Below are positions 45,020-53,614 of a stretch of 64,000 bases of DNA, piece by piece. The notes under the pieces were generated by a model. It did no database searches. It was not told the DNA's origin and was given only the letters and a program-made list of their open reading frames with translations. The number at the start of each line of letters is the position of its first letter. Positions within the stretch are counted from its first letter, which is position 1. The stretch is from Nonomuraea sp. NEAU-A123 (GTDB lineage Bacteria > Actinomycetota > Actinomycetes > Streptosporangiales > Streptosporangiaceae): positions 620,001 to 684,000 of the forward strand of contig NZ_JAHFZZ010000005.1 in assembly GCF_018603905.1 (NCBI RefSeq). Reading direction: 5' to 3'. The translations under genes were made by a program, and so were the position numbers.

Positions 45020-45791
45020 CCGGCCGCCCCGCCGTCCGCCGTCGTCCTCCGGCGAGCTGAACGGTCAGCCAGACATGAAGCGGCCCGCTGAGCCGGCCAC
45101 CCTCTTGGAGCAGCCCTTCGACCGCGACTCGATGTACGCGCTGCGGGTGACGCTGGAGGCGCACGCGATCCGGGCCGGCCTGCCCGAGGGCCGCAGCGCG
45201 GACCTGGTGCTCATCGGCCACGAGCTGGCCAGCAACGTCATCCTGCACGGCTCCGGGAGAGGATGGGTGCGCCTGCGTGTCGTGGACGACATGCTGCGCT
45301 GCGAGGTCGTCGACGGCGACGCCACCTCCCCGGAGCAGGAGACTCCCGGATGGCCGTACGAGTTCGGGCATGGGCTGTGGATGGCCCGCTGCCTCAGCGA
45401 CCTCCACGCCGTGAGCCGTGGCCCCGGCGGCACCGTCGTCACCGCCGGATTCAGCCTTCCCCGCTCCGTCCCCACGGCCTTCCAGCTGACCCGCCACGAC
45501 CACGACGACCGCACCACACTGACTCTGGCGGGGAACCTCGACCAGCGGACCGCTTCCGACGTCATCGCCGCCGTCCAGGCCCTGATCTCGACTACGACGT
45601 CCCTCCGGCTCGTCCTGGACCTGAGCGGCATGACGTTCTGGGACTCCACCGGCATCACCGCGCTCGTCACCTCACAGGCGAACGTCGCCGCGACCCCGGG
45701 CGCGACCATGATCCTGGCTGGGCTCTCCACCGAGTACAAGGGGCGGCTTGACTCCCTCAGCTTCATCCCGTTCACCTATGCAGGCGACTAG
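45009..45791 (+). CDS. RsbW-type ATPase domain fused to a STAS domain
   Basis: A 260-residue fusion. Residues about 35-150 are a HATPase_c serine-kinase domain: HELASNVILHG is the N-box, and GHGLWMARCLSD lies in the ATP-lid region. Residues about 160-258 are an anti-anti-sigma STAS domain (LTLAGNLDQRT, then LDLSGMTFWDSTGITAL, with the Ser target in DSTG). Normally the kinase and its STAS antagonist are separate proteins. It starts at ATG 45009 inside the MEDS gene. Confidence 0.87.
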   Translation: MTGSRPPRRPPSSSGELNGQPDMKRPAEPATLLEQPFDRDSMYALRVTLEAHAIRAGLPEGRSADLVLIGHELASNVILHGSGRGWVRLRVVDDMLRCEVVDGDATSPEQETPGWPYEFGHGLWMARCLSDLHAVSRGPGGTVVTAGFSLPRSVPTAFQLTRHDHDDRTTLTLAGNLDQRTASDVIAAVQALISTTTSLRLVLDLSGMTFWDSTGITALVTSQANVAATPGATMILAGLSTEYKGRLDSLSFIPFTYAGD

Positions 45792-45796
45792 CCGCA

Positions 45797-46714
45797 TCAG
45801 GTCGAGGTCAGATCGCTCCGGGCCAGGACGCGCAGGTGTTCCAGCAGGTCGCCGGCGGTCTCGGCGAGCGGCTGGACGCAGACGTGGTCCGCGCCCGCGT
45901 CGAGGTGAGCCCGTACCCGCTCGATGATCGTCTCCGGGTCGCCCCACGCCACGATGGCGTCGACCAGCGCATCGCTGCCGCCGTTGGCGAGGTCCTTGTC
46001 ATCCCAGCCCAGGTCGCGCAGGTTGTTCACATAGTTCGGCAGGGCGAGATAGAGGGACATGAAACGACGGGCGGTCCGCCGCGCCCGGTCCGGGTCGGTG
46101 TCGAGCACGACCGTCTGTTCCGGGGCCAGCACAGGGTCCGGGCCGAGGATCGCGCGGGCACGGGCGGTGTGCTCGGGGGTGACGAAATAGGGGTGGGCGC
46201 CCTGGGTACGCGTCGCGGCCAGGTCCAGCATCTTGCCGCGAAGGGCGGCCAGCAGCCGCGGGACCGGGTTCGGCCGCGGGCCGTCGTACTCCGTCGCGTC
46301 CATGGCGTCGAGGTAGGTGCGCATCGCTGACACGGGTTTGCGGTAATCGTGGCCTCTCGACGACACCAAGGGCGCGTGGCTCACGCCCAGGCCGAGCACG
46401 AAGCGGCCGTCGAACGCCTCCCCGAGGGCGTTGGCCCCGTTCGATGCGGCGGTGGCGTCGCGGACCCAGATGTTGGCGATCCCGGTGGCGATCAGCATCC
46501 GCCGCGTCGCGCCGAGCAGGATCGCCGAATGAGACAGCGCCTCCTTGCCCTTCGGGCTCTCCCCTATCCACAGCGTCCCGAAGCCCAGGCTCTCCACTTC
46601 GGCGGCTGCTTCCCGCTCGAACGACGCCGGCTCGCCGCCCAGCGTGCTGTTCCAGACCCCTACTCGGCCCATGCGCCGCTTCAGCGCCGCGACATCGATC
46701 GTCATCTCGGACAT
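45797..46714 (-). CDS. LLM-class F420/FMN-dependent oxidoreductase
   Basis: A 305-residue luciferase-like monooxygenase-family protein. GFGTLWIGESP, then RMLIATGIANIW, then FVLGLGVSHAP are typical beta-alpha barrel segments of F420-dependent members. The start is ATG 46714 after GTGAGG. It is convergent with the kinase-STAS gene, 5 bases apart. It lies 100 bases downstream of the ring-cleavage genes on the same strand, so it may be co-transcribed with them, but nothing in the sequence ties it to that pathway. Confidence 0.87.
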   Translation of the reverse strand: MSEMTIDVAALKRRMGRVGVWNSTLGGEPASFEREAAAEVESLGFGTLWIGESPKGKEALSHSAILLGATRRMLIATGIANIWVRDATAASNGANALGEAFDGRFVLGLGVSHAPLVSSRGHDYRKPVSAMRTYLDAMDATEYDGPRPNPVPRLLAALRGKMLDLAATRTQGAHPYFVTPEHTARARAILGPDPVLAPEQTVVLDTDPDRARRTARRFMSLYLALPNYVNNLRDLGWDDKDLANGGSDALVDAIVAWGDPETIIERVRAHLDAGADHVCVQPLAETAGDLLEHLRVLARSDLTST

Positions 46715-46814
46715 CACACCTCACCACCTGTCTACTCGCGCGTCTCACGATACGCAGCGCATCACCGGGGCCGGTTAATGCCCGATTCACGGGTTGACTT
46801 GATCCCGCGGCGCC

Positions 46815-47765
46815 TCAGCCGAGCGGAGGGGTGCCGTGCGTGTGGAAGGACTCGATGGTCTTCAGGCCCCAGGCTTGCCCCTTGGCGCGTTCCGCCTCCG
46901 TCCAGGTGATCAGCGGCCAGTCGGGGGCGAGCACCAGGCGGGTGAGCGGGTTGCACAGCTCGATGCGGTTGCCGCCGGGCTCGTAGACGTACAGGAAGAA
47001 CGTCTGCTGGATCGCGTGCTTGTGCGGTCCGGTCTCGATGTGGACGCCGTTGTCGAGGCACAGGTCGGCGGCGCGGAGGATGTCCTCGCGGCTGTCGGTG
47101 GCGAACGCGATGTGGTGCAGGCGCCCCCGCGTGCCCGACCGGTCCTCGGTGTAGACCACGTCGTACGACTTGTTGGTGAAGGTCAGCCACTGCGCGCTGA
47201 CCCTGCCGGAGTTGAGCACGATCTGCTCGGTGGGCCTGGCCCCGAGCAGCCGGTGCGTGAAGTCGGCGTTGGGGGCGACGTCGGCGGCGAGGTAGTTGAC
47301 GTGGTCGAGCCGCCGTACGCCGACACCCTGGCCGGGCTTGGCCTGCGGCTGGTTCTTCAGCCCGGGGCGCAGGTCGGGCGGCGCCTGGTACCACTCGCTC
47401 TCCCAGTAGAGGGCGATCTCGTGCCCGTCGGGGTCGCGGGTGACGTACAGGGGCCCGATCCCGGGCTCGTCCTCCACCCACGCACCGGTCAGGCCGGCGT
47501 TCTCCAGAGCCTTGACCCGCGCGTTCAGCGCCTCCTCGCTCGACGTCCGCAGCGCCGTACGGCGGATGCCGGAGGTGTCGTGCGCGATGAGCGTGAGGCT
47601 GTGGTGCTCGTAGTCGTCCCAGGTACGGAGATAGACCGAGTCGCCCGAGCGCCCGCTCTCGGTCATGCCGAGCATCTGGGTGAAGAACCACAGGCTGCGG
47701 TCGGGGTCGGGGGTGAGGAGTTGGACATGCCCGAGATGGGCGATGTCCCCCAGCGGCGGGGCCAT
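46815..47765 (-). CDS. type I (VOC) extradiol ring-cleavage dioxygenase
   Basis: A 316-residue two-domain vicinal-oxygen-chelate dioxygenase like catechol 2,3-dioxygenases. The three iron ligands of the C-terminal domain are visible: His in LDHVNYL (about 155), His in RLHHIAFATD and Glu in NRIELC. The N-terminal domain begins HLGHVQLLTPD. It lies 11 bases downstream of the tautomerase gene in the catabolic operon. Given its neighbours it probably cleaves gallate or a related trihydroxy/dihydroxybenzoate, a job usually done by unrelated LigAB-type enzymes. Confidence 0.9.
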   Translation of the reverse strand: MAPPLGDIAHLGHVQLLTPDPDRSLWFFTQMLGMTESGRSGDSVYLRTWDDYEHHSLTLIAHDTSGIRRTALRTSSEEALNARVKALENAGLTGAWVEDEPGIGPLYVTRDPDGHEIALYWESEWYQAPPDLRPGLKNQPQAKPGQGVGVRRLDHVNYLAADVAPNADFTHRLLGARPTEQIVLNSGRVSAQWLTFTNKSYDVVYTEDRSGTRGRLHHIAFATDSREDILRAADLCLDNGVHIETGPHKHAIQQTFFLYVYEPGGNRIELCNPLTRLVLAPDWPLITWTEAERAKGQAWGLKTIESFHTHGTPPLG

Positions 47766-47776
47766 GAGGAGCCTTC

Positions 47777-48859
47777 CTAGGTGTCGGACGGGCGCGGGTG
47801 GACCGTGCCGTCGAAGATCTTGCGGGCGGTGCGGACGACGGCCGTATGGGCCGCGTGAAAGGAGCCGGACGGCCCCTCCGCGACGGCGGTCTCGACGTCG
47901 AGGAACCCCGTCGGATGCTCGACGCGCAGCCGGTTCCCGGCGCCGGGGAGCACGGCGAGGTCGTGGCCGGTGCTGCCGGGGACGAGCAGGCCGGCGGCGA
48001 CGCTCGCCGCGCCCAGCACGCCGATGGAGGTGTGGCAGCGGACCGGGATGAACGTACGGGTGCAGACGGCGCCGCCGTCACGGGCCGGCGCGAGCAGGGT
48101 CAGTTTGGGCACGGTCGTGTCGCGGACGTCGCCGAGACCCATCAGCTTCCCCGCCGCGAGGCGTATCTCGCCCAGCCGGGCGGCGAGCGCGGCGTCGCCC
48201 TCCAGCTCGGCCGGGCTCTCGTAGCCCGTGACGCCGAGGTCGGCCGCCCGGAGGAGGACCACCGGCATGCCGTTGTCCACGCACGTCACCTTGACGCCGG
48301 CCACGTCGTCGCGGGCGTTTCCGGTCGGCAGCAGCGGCTGCCGGTCCGCGCCGCCGGGGAACTCGATCACGATGGCGGCGGCGGTTCCCGGCACGCCGGA
48401 GATCTCCGTCGAACCGTCGTAGCTCACCACCCGGCCGGGGGTCGGGAAGGTCGCCGCGGCCAGTTCGCCGGTGTTGAGCATCCGGATCCGCACGGTGGTC
48501 TCGCCGTCGGCGGCCAGGACCAGTCCGCGTTCGACGGCGAACGGGCCGACTCCGGCGAGGAGGTTGCCGCAGTTCTGGCGGTCGGAGACCTCGGCGGTCT
48601 CGACGCCCGTCTGCAGGAACAGGTAGTCGACGTCCGCGGCGTCGTCGCCGGAGCGGGAGACGACGGCCACCTTGCTGGTCAGGGGGTGCGCGCCGCCCAG
48701 GCCGTCGATCTGGCGCGGGTCGGGGCTGCCCATGACGCGCAGCAGCAGGTCGTCGCGTGCCGCCCGGTCGGCCGGCAGGTCCTCGGCCAGGAAATAGGCT
48801 CCCTTGGAGGTGCCTCCGCGCATCAGCATGCAGCGCAGACCGCGCTCGCCGGCGCTCAC
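47777..48859 (-). CDS. galD: 4-oxalomesaconate tautomerase (PrpF family)
   Basis: A 360-residue PrpF/diaminopimelate-epimerase-fold isomerase. The family opening MLMRGGTSKGAYF, the middle RQNCGNLLAGVGPFA and the late CHTSIGVLGAASVAA are all present. I choose GTG 48859, six bases after GGGAGG; the frame extends 51 bases upstream without a better site. GalD converts the keto/enol form of 4-oxalomesaconate made by gallate cleavage. The assignment rests on the adjacent galB- and galC-type genes; PrpF relatives also act on aconitate. Confidence 0.83.
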   Translation of the reverse strand: MSAGERGLRCMLMRGGTSKGAYFLAEDLPADRAARDDLLLRVMGSPDPRQIDGLGGAHPLTSKVAVVSRSGDDAADVDYLFLQTGVETAEVSDRQNCGNLLAGVGPFAVERGLVLAADGETTVRIRMLNTGELAAATFPTPGRVVSYDGSTEISGVPGTAAAIVIEFPGGADRQPLLPTGNARDDVAGVKVTCVDNGMPVVLLRAADLGVTGYESPAELEGDAALAARLGEIRLAAGKLMGLGDVRDTTVPKLTLLAPARDGGAVCTRTFIPVRCHTSIGVLGAASVAAGLLVPGSTGHDLAVLPGAGNRLRVEHPTGFLDVETAVAEGPSGSFHAAHTAVVRTARKIFDGTVHPRPSDT

Positions 48860-48890
48860 GTCGCGGTCCTCCCGCGGTAGCGCTCCTGGG

Positions 48891-48964
48891 CCATCCCCTC
48901 GCGGTCGCACTTCTCGGGCGTCACGTCGCCGTCCCCTCGCGGTCGTACTCCTCCGCCGTCACGT
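48891..48964 (-). repeat. 36-base duplication of the galC-type gene's 3' end
   Basis: Positions 48929-48964 (end of the aldolase gene) and 48891-48926 (spacer) are imperfect copies, two bases apart. Translated in the aldolase frame they read VTAEEYDREG and VTPEKCDREG, so the spacer is a duplicated gene tail. Confidence 0.8.
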
Positions 48965-49631
48965 AGCGCACGCCCAGTCGCGCCAGCGTCTCGCGCAGGC
49001 CGTAGCGGTCGAGGCCGAGCTCGCCGGCGGCGAACGCCGCTCGGGCGGCCTCCTCCTTGGCCGTCCTGGCCTCGGCCGCCTTCACGGCCGTGCCGACGAG
49101 GTCGCGGGGGACGCACATCACCCCGTCGTCGTCGGCGAGCACCGCGTCGCCGGGCCTGATCACCTGGCCGCCGACCACCACGGGCACGTTGACCGAGCCC
49201 GCGGTCGCCTTGACCGTGCCCTGCGCGCAGACGGCCGCCGACCAGACGGGGAATCCCATCGCCCGCAGCTCCGCGGTGTCACGTACGCCGGCGTCGATCA
49301 CCAGCCCGCGCACGCCGCGCCGCTGCAGCGCCGTGGCGAACAGCTCCCCGAACATGCCGTCGGTGGACGGCGAGGTGGTGGTGACGACCAGCACGTCCCC
49401 CTCGCGACACTGCTCGACCGCCGCGTGGATCATGAGGTTGTCGCCGGGCCAGCACAGGACGGTGACCGCGGTGCCGCTGACGCGCACGCCCTGCTGGATG
49501 GGCCGCAGCCCGGGGCCGAGACTTCCCGCGCGGCCCAGGGCCTCGTGCACGGTGGCCACTCCGAACCCGGCCAGCGCGGCCACCTCGGCGGCGTCGGCCC
49601 TGGGCGGACCGGTGACGATCACCCCGGTCAT
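48921..49631 (-). CDS. galC: 4-carboxy-4-hydroxy-2-oxoadipate aldolase (RraA-like fold)
   Basis: A 236-residue RraA/HMG-aldolase family protein. GDNLMIHAAVEQCREGDVLVV, GELFATALQRRG and GLVIDAGVRDTAEL (Arg-Asp of the active site) are the characteristic segments. In the protocatechuate 4,5-cleavage and gallate routes this class II aldolase splits 4-carboxy-4-hydroxy-2-oxoadipate into pyruvate and oxaloacetate with a divalent metal. The ATG at 49631 overlaps the upstream hydratase stop by 4 bases. Confidence 0.87.
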   Translation of the reverse strand: MTGVIVTGPPRADAAEVAALAGFGVATVHEALGRAGSLGPGLRPIQQGVRVSGTAVTVLCWPGDNLMIHAAVEQCREGDVLVVTTTSPSTDGMFGELFATALQRRGVRGLVIDAGVRDTAELRAMGFPVWSAAVCAQGTVKATAGSVNVPVVVGGQVIRPGDAVLADDDGVMCVPRDLVGTAVKAAEARTAKEEAARAAFAAGELGLDRYGLRETLARLGVRYVTAEEYDREGTAT

Positions 49632-50380
49632 GCCAGCACCGCCGTCACCTGGGGGTAAGGCCGCATGTACGCCTCGCCGTACGTCGTGTGGGGCAGCCCC
49701 AGATTCGGGCCGGCATTGCGCTTGAGCTGCACACCGCGGCGGGTGGCCAGGTCGGTGTAGTAGTCCCACATGTGCCGCTGCGCGGGCAGGCACTCCATCG
49801 CCTTGCGCTTGGTGTCGAAGACCTCGGTGATGTCGAGCAGCACCTGCGGGGTGAAGCCGCACATCTCCGGCTGGTGGGGCTCGAAGAAGAACACCGGCGG
49901 CGCGCCGAGCGGCTCACCCGACGCCGGGTAGCCGATCGCCTGGGCCAGAACGCGGGCCTGCAGCGCCATCCGGGCGGCCGCGGGGTGGTCGCCGTTGTAG
50001 GGATCCTCCAGCGGATGCGTGAGCACCACGGTCGGCACGACCTCGCGGTAGACGCGTACGAGCTCGTCCGTGAGCTCCGGCGTCTCCCGCAGCGGGTAGT
50101 CACCGGCGTCCAGGAAGCGGATGCCGGCCCCCAGGGTCGCGGCGGCCTGCTCGGCCTCGGCCCGCCGCAGTTGTTTGATCTCGTCGAGGGATCTGCCTTC
50201 GCGCCAGGCCTTCGCGGACTCGCCGCGTTCGCCGAAGGACAGGCACACGATGGTCACCTTCTCGCCCCGCGCGGCGGCCAGGGCGATCGCCCCGCCCGCG
50301 CGCCAGACGAAGTCGCCGGCGTGCGCGCTGATGACCAGGGTGGACTGCGCGGGAGCTGCCGGCTTCCCGTCGTCGGTCAT
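49628..50380 (-). CDS. galB: 4-oxalomesaconate hydratase, PIG-L/LmbE family
   Basis: A 250-residue PIG-L-fold zinc protein. ISAHAGDFVWRAGG is the zinc motif (AHxxD type), LTHPLEDPYNGDHPAA a further metal-binding segment. GalB of Pseudomonas is a PIG-L-family 4-oxalomesaconate hydratase, and the surrounding aldolase and tautomerase genes support that role over sugar deacetylation. The start is ATG 50380 after GGAGAACG. It is the first enzyme gene after the regulator, 43 bases apart. Confidence 0.85.
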   Translation of the reverse strand: MTDDGKPAAPAQSTLVISAHAGDFVWRAGGAIALAAARGEKVTIVCLSFGERGESAKAWREGRSLDEIKQLRRAEAEQAAATLGAGIRFLDAGDYPLRETPELTDELVRVYREVVPTVVLTHPLEDPYNGDHPAAARMALQARVLAQAIGYPASGEPLGAPPVFFFEPHQPEMCGFTPQVLLDITEVFDTKRKAMECLPAQRHMWDYYTDLATRRGVQLKRNAGPNLGLPHTTYGEAYMRPYPQVTAVLA

Positions 50381-50423
50381 TGTCGTTCTCCTCGGTGTAT
50401 GGGGGTCGGTCCGGCGGACGGCG

Positions 50424-51074
50424 TCATTCGCGCAGGGCGTCGATGACGCTGGCCAGGTGGGCGTGCACGGCCACCTGGGCCGCCTCCGGGTCGTGGGCGC
50501 GGATCGCCTCGATCAGCGCCAGGTGCTCGTTGAGGGACTTCTGCGGACGCCCGGGGCGCAGGGCGAGCTGGAAGCGGTGCCGGACGAGCTGGGCGTTGAG
50601 CCGTTGCAATAACTCGACCGCGACCTGCTGCCCGGAGATGTCGCGGATGTAGGCGTGCAGCTCGTGGTTGAGCGCCGAGTACGTCAGCGGCTCGCCGTCG
50701 GCGACCGCCTTGACCATCGCCTGGCCCAGGGCCGCGAGCTCGGACAGCTGCTCGTCGGTGGCCTGCGCCGCCGCCTTGGCCGCGCACAGCCCCTCGAGGA
50801 CCATCCGGCACTCGGTGATGGCGACCGCCTCCTCGACGGAGACGACCCGTACCCGGGCGCCTCGGTTGTGAATGCGCTCCACCAGCCCCTCGGCGGTCAG
50901 GTCGATCAGCGCCGCCCGGATGCTGCCTCGGGTCACCCCGAACCGCTCCGCGAGCTCGCCCTCGACCAGGCGCTGGGCGGGAGCCATCTCGCCGCGCGCG
51001 ATGGCCTCGCGCAGGCCCGTGAGCGCGTGCTGTTTCGCCTGTTCACCGCTGATCGGGCCGTCTACGTACGGCAT
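50424..51074 (-). CDS. GntR-family regulator with FCD domain
   Basis: A 216-residue FadR-subfamily repressor or activator. The N-terminal winged helix-turn-helix (ELAERFGVTRGSIRAALIDLTAEGLVE) is followed by an all-alpha FCD ligand domain (about 85-210) with conserved His residues (LNHELHAYI, VHAHLASV) that usually bind a metal and a carboxylate effector. It heads the catabolic operon and diverges from the transporter gene; palindromes in the shared 194-base gap are its likely sites. Confidence 0.92.
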   Translation of the reverse strand: MPYVDGPISGEQAKQHALTGLREAIARGEMAPAQRLVEGELAERFGVTRGSIRAALIDLTAEGLVERIHNRGARVRVVSVEEAVAITECRMVLEGLCAAKAAAQATDEQLSELAALGQAMVKAVADGEPLTYSALNHELHAYIRDISGQQVAVELLQRLNAQLVRHRFQLALRPGRPQKSLNEHLALIEAIRAHDPEAAQVAVHAHLASVIDALRE

Positions 51075-51132
51075 CGGCCGCCCTTCCTCTGTACGTGCGT
51101 GTCGAGGCTAAATCTAGGGCAACAAAAATGTC

Positions 51133-51144
51133 AACAATCTTGTT
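51133..51144. promoter_or_regulatory. palindromic operator candidate AACAA-N2-TTGTT
   Basis: A perfect 5-base inverted repeat lies between the divergent GntR and transporter genes. It overlaps TGTCAACA (51129-51136), whose complement starts with a TTGACA -35-like element facing the regulator gene. Its symmetry suits a dimeric GntR/FCD protein. Confidence 0.5.
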
Positions 51145-51151
51145 CGCTATA

Positions 51152-51172
51152 TTGCCAACAGGATTCTGGCAA
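51152..51172. promoter_or_regulatory. second inverted repeat, TTGCCA-N9-TGGCAA
   Basis: Six-base perfect arms (51152-51157, 51167-51172) lie immediately after a TATATT box at 51148-51153 that could be the -10 element of the transporter gene. Confidence 0.4.
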
Positions 51173-51268
51173 GTTACGGTCGGCGGCACCGGGCTGGCCT
51201 GCACCTCCACCGCCGCCACACCTGATCGCGATTCCAGCCCCCCAGGAAACCTTCCGAGAGGAATCAGG

Positions 51269-52618
51269 ATGTCCTCCACCCCACCCGCCGTCGCCTCGGG
51301 ACGGCCCACCAGGCTCGTCGTCCTGGTGATCGCCTTGTGCTGGATGGTCGTGCTCTTCGACGGGCTCGACATGTTCATGTACGGGGCCGTACTGCCCAAG
51401 ATGCTCGACGACCCCACCCTGGGCCTGACCGCCGCGAAGGGCGGCGAGATCGGCAGCTACGCCACCTTCGGCATGCTCGTCGGCGCGCTCGCCGCGGGCA
51501 CCGTCACCGACTGGGCGGGCCGCAAGAAGGTCATCGCCGGATGCTGCGCGCTGTTCTCGATCGCCTCGGCCGTCTGCGCCGCCGCGCCGTCGCTCGGCGT
51601 GTTCGGCTTCGGCCGTCTCCTGGCCGGTCTCGGTCTCGGCGGCCTGCTGCCGATCGCGATCGCCATGGTCGTCGAGTACGCCCCGCGCGGCCGCGGCAAC
51701 CTCATGATCGGCGTGCTCATGACCGCCCACCACGCGGGCGGCATCCTCGCCTCCGCGCTGAGCCTGTGGCTGGTGGCGCCCTTCGGCTGGCGCTCGCTGT
51801 ACTGGGTGGGGGTCGTGCCGCTGATCATCGCGGTGCCGCTCGTCGCCCGCTTCCTCCCCGAGTCGCTGGGCTTCCTGGTGGCCCGTGGCCGCCGCGACGA
51901 AGCCGAGGCGCTCGCCCGCCGGCACGGCGTCGATCTGGCGGAGTTCCCCGCCAGTCAGGACACCTCGGCCACCCGCCCCGACCGCTGGGCCGGCCTGCGC
52001 GGCCTGTTCCAGAACTCCCTGTGGCTGCCTACCGTGCTGTTCTGGCTCGCCTCCTTCGGCGGCCTGCTGCTGGTCTACGGCGTGAACACCTGGCTGCCGA
52101 CCATGATGCGCGCCAACGGCTACGAACTCGGCTCCGCGCTCGGCTTCCTGCTCGTCATCAACCTCGGCGGCATCGTGGGCATGCTCGTCGCGGGGCGGAT
52201 CGCCGACCGCTTCGGTGCCACCCGCGTCTCCGCGCTGTGGTTCGCGCTCACCGCCGTCGGCACCTTCCTGCTGGGCATCCGCATGCCTCTGCCGATCACC
52301 TACATCGTCGTCTTCCTCACCGGTGTGTGGCTGTTCAGCGCCCAGACGATGGTGTACGCGGCGGTCGCCGGACGGTTCCCCACCGAGAGCCGGGCCACCG
52401 CGCTGGGCTGGACCGCCGGCATGGGCCGCTTCGGCGCGGTCTTCGGGCCCTGGCTGGGCGGTGTCCTGCTGGCCAACCACGCTCAGAGCTGGGGCTTCAC
52501 CGTGTTCGCCATCACCGCGGTCTTCGGCTCGATCATGATCACGCTGAGCGGCCGCAGCGGCAAGCCGTCCGCTCCGACCGTCCCGTCCGGGCGGCCCGGT
52601 GATGCCATGGCCACCTGA
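51269..52618 (+). CDS. aromatic acid:H+ symporter (AAHS family, MFS)
   Basis: A 449-residue, 12-segment transporter starting at ATG 51269 behind GAGAGGA. The segment FDGLDMFMYG matches the acidic motif of PcaK/GalP-type aromatic-acid symporters in the first membrane helix. The loop GTVTDWAGRKKV is the MFS signature after helix 2. It is divergent from the GntR-controlled operon and probably imports the aromatic acid that the dioxygenase cleaves. An upstream in-frame extension to 51095 has no ribosome site and would cover the operator region. Confidence 0.9.
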   Translation: MSSTPPAVASGRPTRLVVLVIALCWMVVLFDGLDMFMYGAVLPKMLDDPTLGLTAAKGGEIGSYATFGMLVGALAAGTVTDWAGRKKVIAGCCALFSIASAVCAAAPSLGVFGFGRLLAGLGLGGLLPIAIAMVVEYAPRGRGNLMIGVLMTAHHAGGILASALSLWLVAPFGWRSLYWVGVVPLIIAVPLVARFLPESLGFLVARGRRDEAEALARRHGVDLAEFPASQDTSATRPDRWAGLRGLFQNSLWLPTVLFWLASFGGLLLVYGVNTWLPTMMRANGYELGSALGFLLVINLGGIVGMLVAGRIADRFGATRVSALWFALTAVGTFLLGIRMPLPITYIVVFLTGVWLFSAQTMVYAAVAGRFPTESRATALGWTAGMGRFGAVFGPWLGGVLLANHAQSWGFTVFAITAVFGSIMITLSGRSGKPSAPTVPSGRPGDAMAT

Positions 52619-52627
52619 CGCGGTGAC

Positions 52628-52653
52628 GGGCGCGGCTTCGGGAAGCCGCGCCC
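52628..52653 (+). terminator. hairpin terminator after the transporter gene
   Basis: An 11- to 12-base perfect stem with arms GGGCGCGGCTTC and GAAGCCGCGCCC and a minimal loop, 10 bases after the stop codon. Confidence 0.75.
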
Positions 52654-52735
52654 GCGAACACCAGGCAGGAGCCGGCCGGAGGAATGTGATTCCCGCCCGC
52701 TACCGGGGAGAGGTGGCCAGAGGGGGAGGTCGAGT

Positions 52736-53587
52736 ATGGACAAGATCAATGACCTGGAGAGCAACGCGGGCACACGGCTGCGGATAGACCGCCTGGCCAG
52801 TGAAGACGTGCCGAGCATCAGCCGGCGAACATTCTCTGCGCTCACTCTGGGAGCGGCCGCGGCTTCGCTGGCCGATCTTCCGTCGGCGCCGGCAGCGGCG
52901 CGTACCCGCCCCGTGCGCAACGTCGTACTCGTGCACGGCGCGTACGCGGACGGCTCATCGTGGATGGAGGTGATCGAGCGTCTGCAGGGGGCCGGCCTGA
53001 ACGTGACGTCGGTGCAGAATCCTCTCACCTCACTCGCCGACGACGTCGCGGCAACTCAGCGTGCCCTCGCCCTGCAGGACGGACCGGCCATCCTGGCCGC
53101 TCACTCCTGGGGAGGCACGGTCATCTCCCAGGCGGGGCTTTCCCCCAATGTCGCCGGCCTGGTCTATGTCGCCGCTCGCGCTCCCGACGCCGGCGAGGAC
53201 TACGCGGTTCTCGCCGCGAAGTACCCCACACCGCCGGCGAACGCCGGGCTCGTCGAAGCGGATGGCTTCAAGCAATTGAGCAAGGAAGCATTCCTGCGGG
53301 ACTTCGCCGGCGGCGTTCCGACGAGACGCGCGCTCGCTCTCTACGCGGTGCAGGGCCGCATCTCCGATTCGCTGTTCGCCGCGAAGACGACTGTCGCGGC
53401 ATGGCGGCACAAGCGCACCTGGTACGCGGTGTCGAAGAACGACAGGACCACGTCACCTGAGCTGGAGCGGTTCCTCGCTGCTCGTATGAGAGCGAAGACC
53501 ATAGAACTCGACTCCAGCCACCTGTCGATCGTGTCGCACCCCACAGAGATCACGAAGCTGATTCTCGACGCCGCGGCCAACCGTTGA
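52736..53587 (+). CDS. alpha/beta hydrolase with Tat-type leader (EstC-like)
   Basis: A 283-residue hydrolase starting at ATG 52736 after GGGGGAGG. A 30-residue leader precedes an SRRTFSALTLGAAAASLA twin-arginine-type signal, so export is likely though the leader is long. The catalytic domain shows VLVHGAYADGSSW, the elbow AHSWGG and the terminal LDSSHLSIVSHP. It is the same family as the operon hydrolase at 3623-4306 (shared HGA, NPLTSL/NPMTSL and GG elements). Substrate unknown. Confidence 0.85.
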   Translation: MDKINDLESNAGTRLRIDRLASEDVPSISRRTFSALTLGAAAASLADLPSAPAAARTRPVRNVVLVHGAYADGSSWMEVIERLQGAGLNVTSVQNPLTSLADDVAATQRALALQDGPAILAAHSWGGTVISQAGLSPNVAGLVYVAARAPDAGEDYAVLAAKYPTPPANAGLVEADGFKQLSKEAFLRDFAGGVPTRRALALYAVQGRISDSLFAAKTTVAAWRHKRTWYAVSKNDRTTSPELERFLAARMRAKTIELDSSHLSIVSHPTEITKLILDAAANR

Positions 53588-53614
53588 CCGCGCCCCGGGC
53601 CGCCTCCCGGTGCT

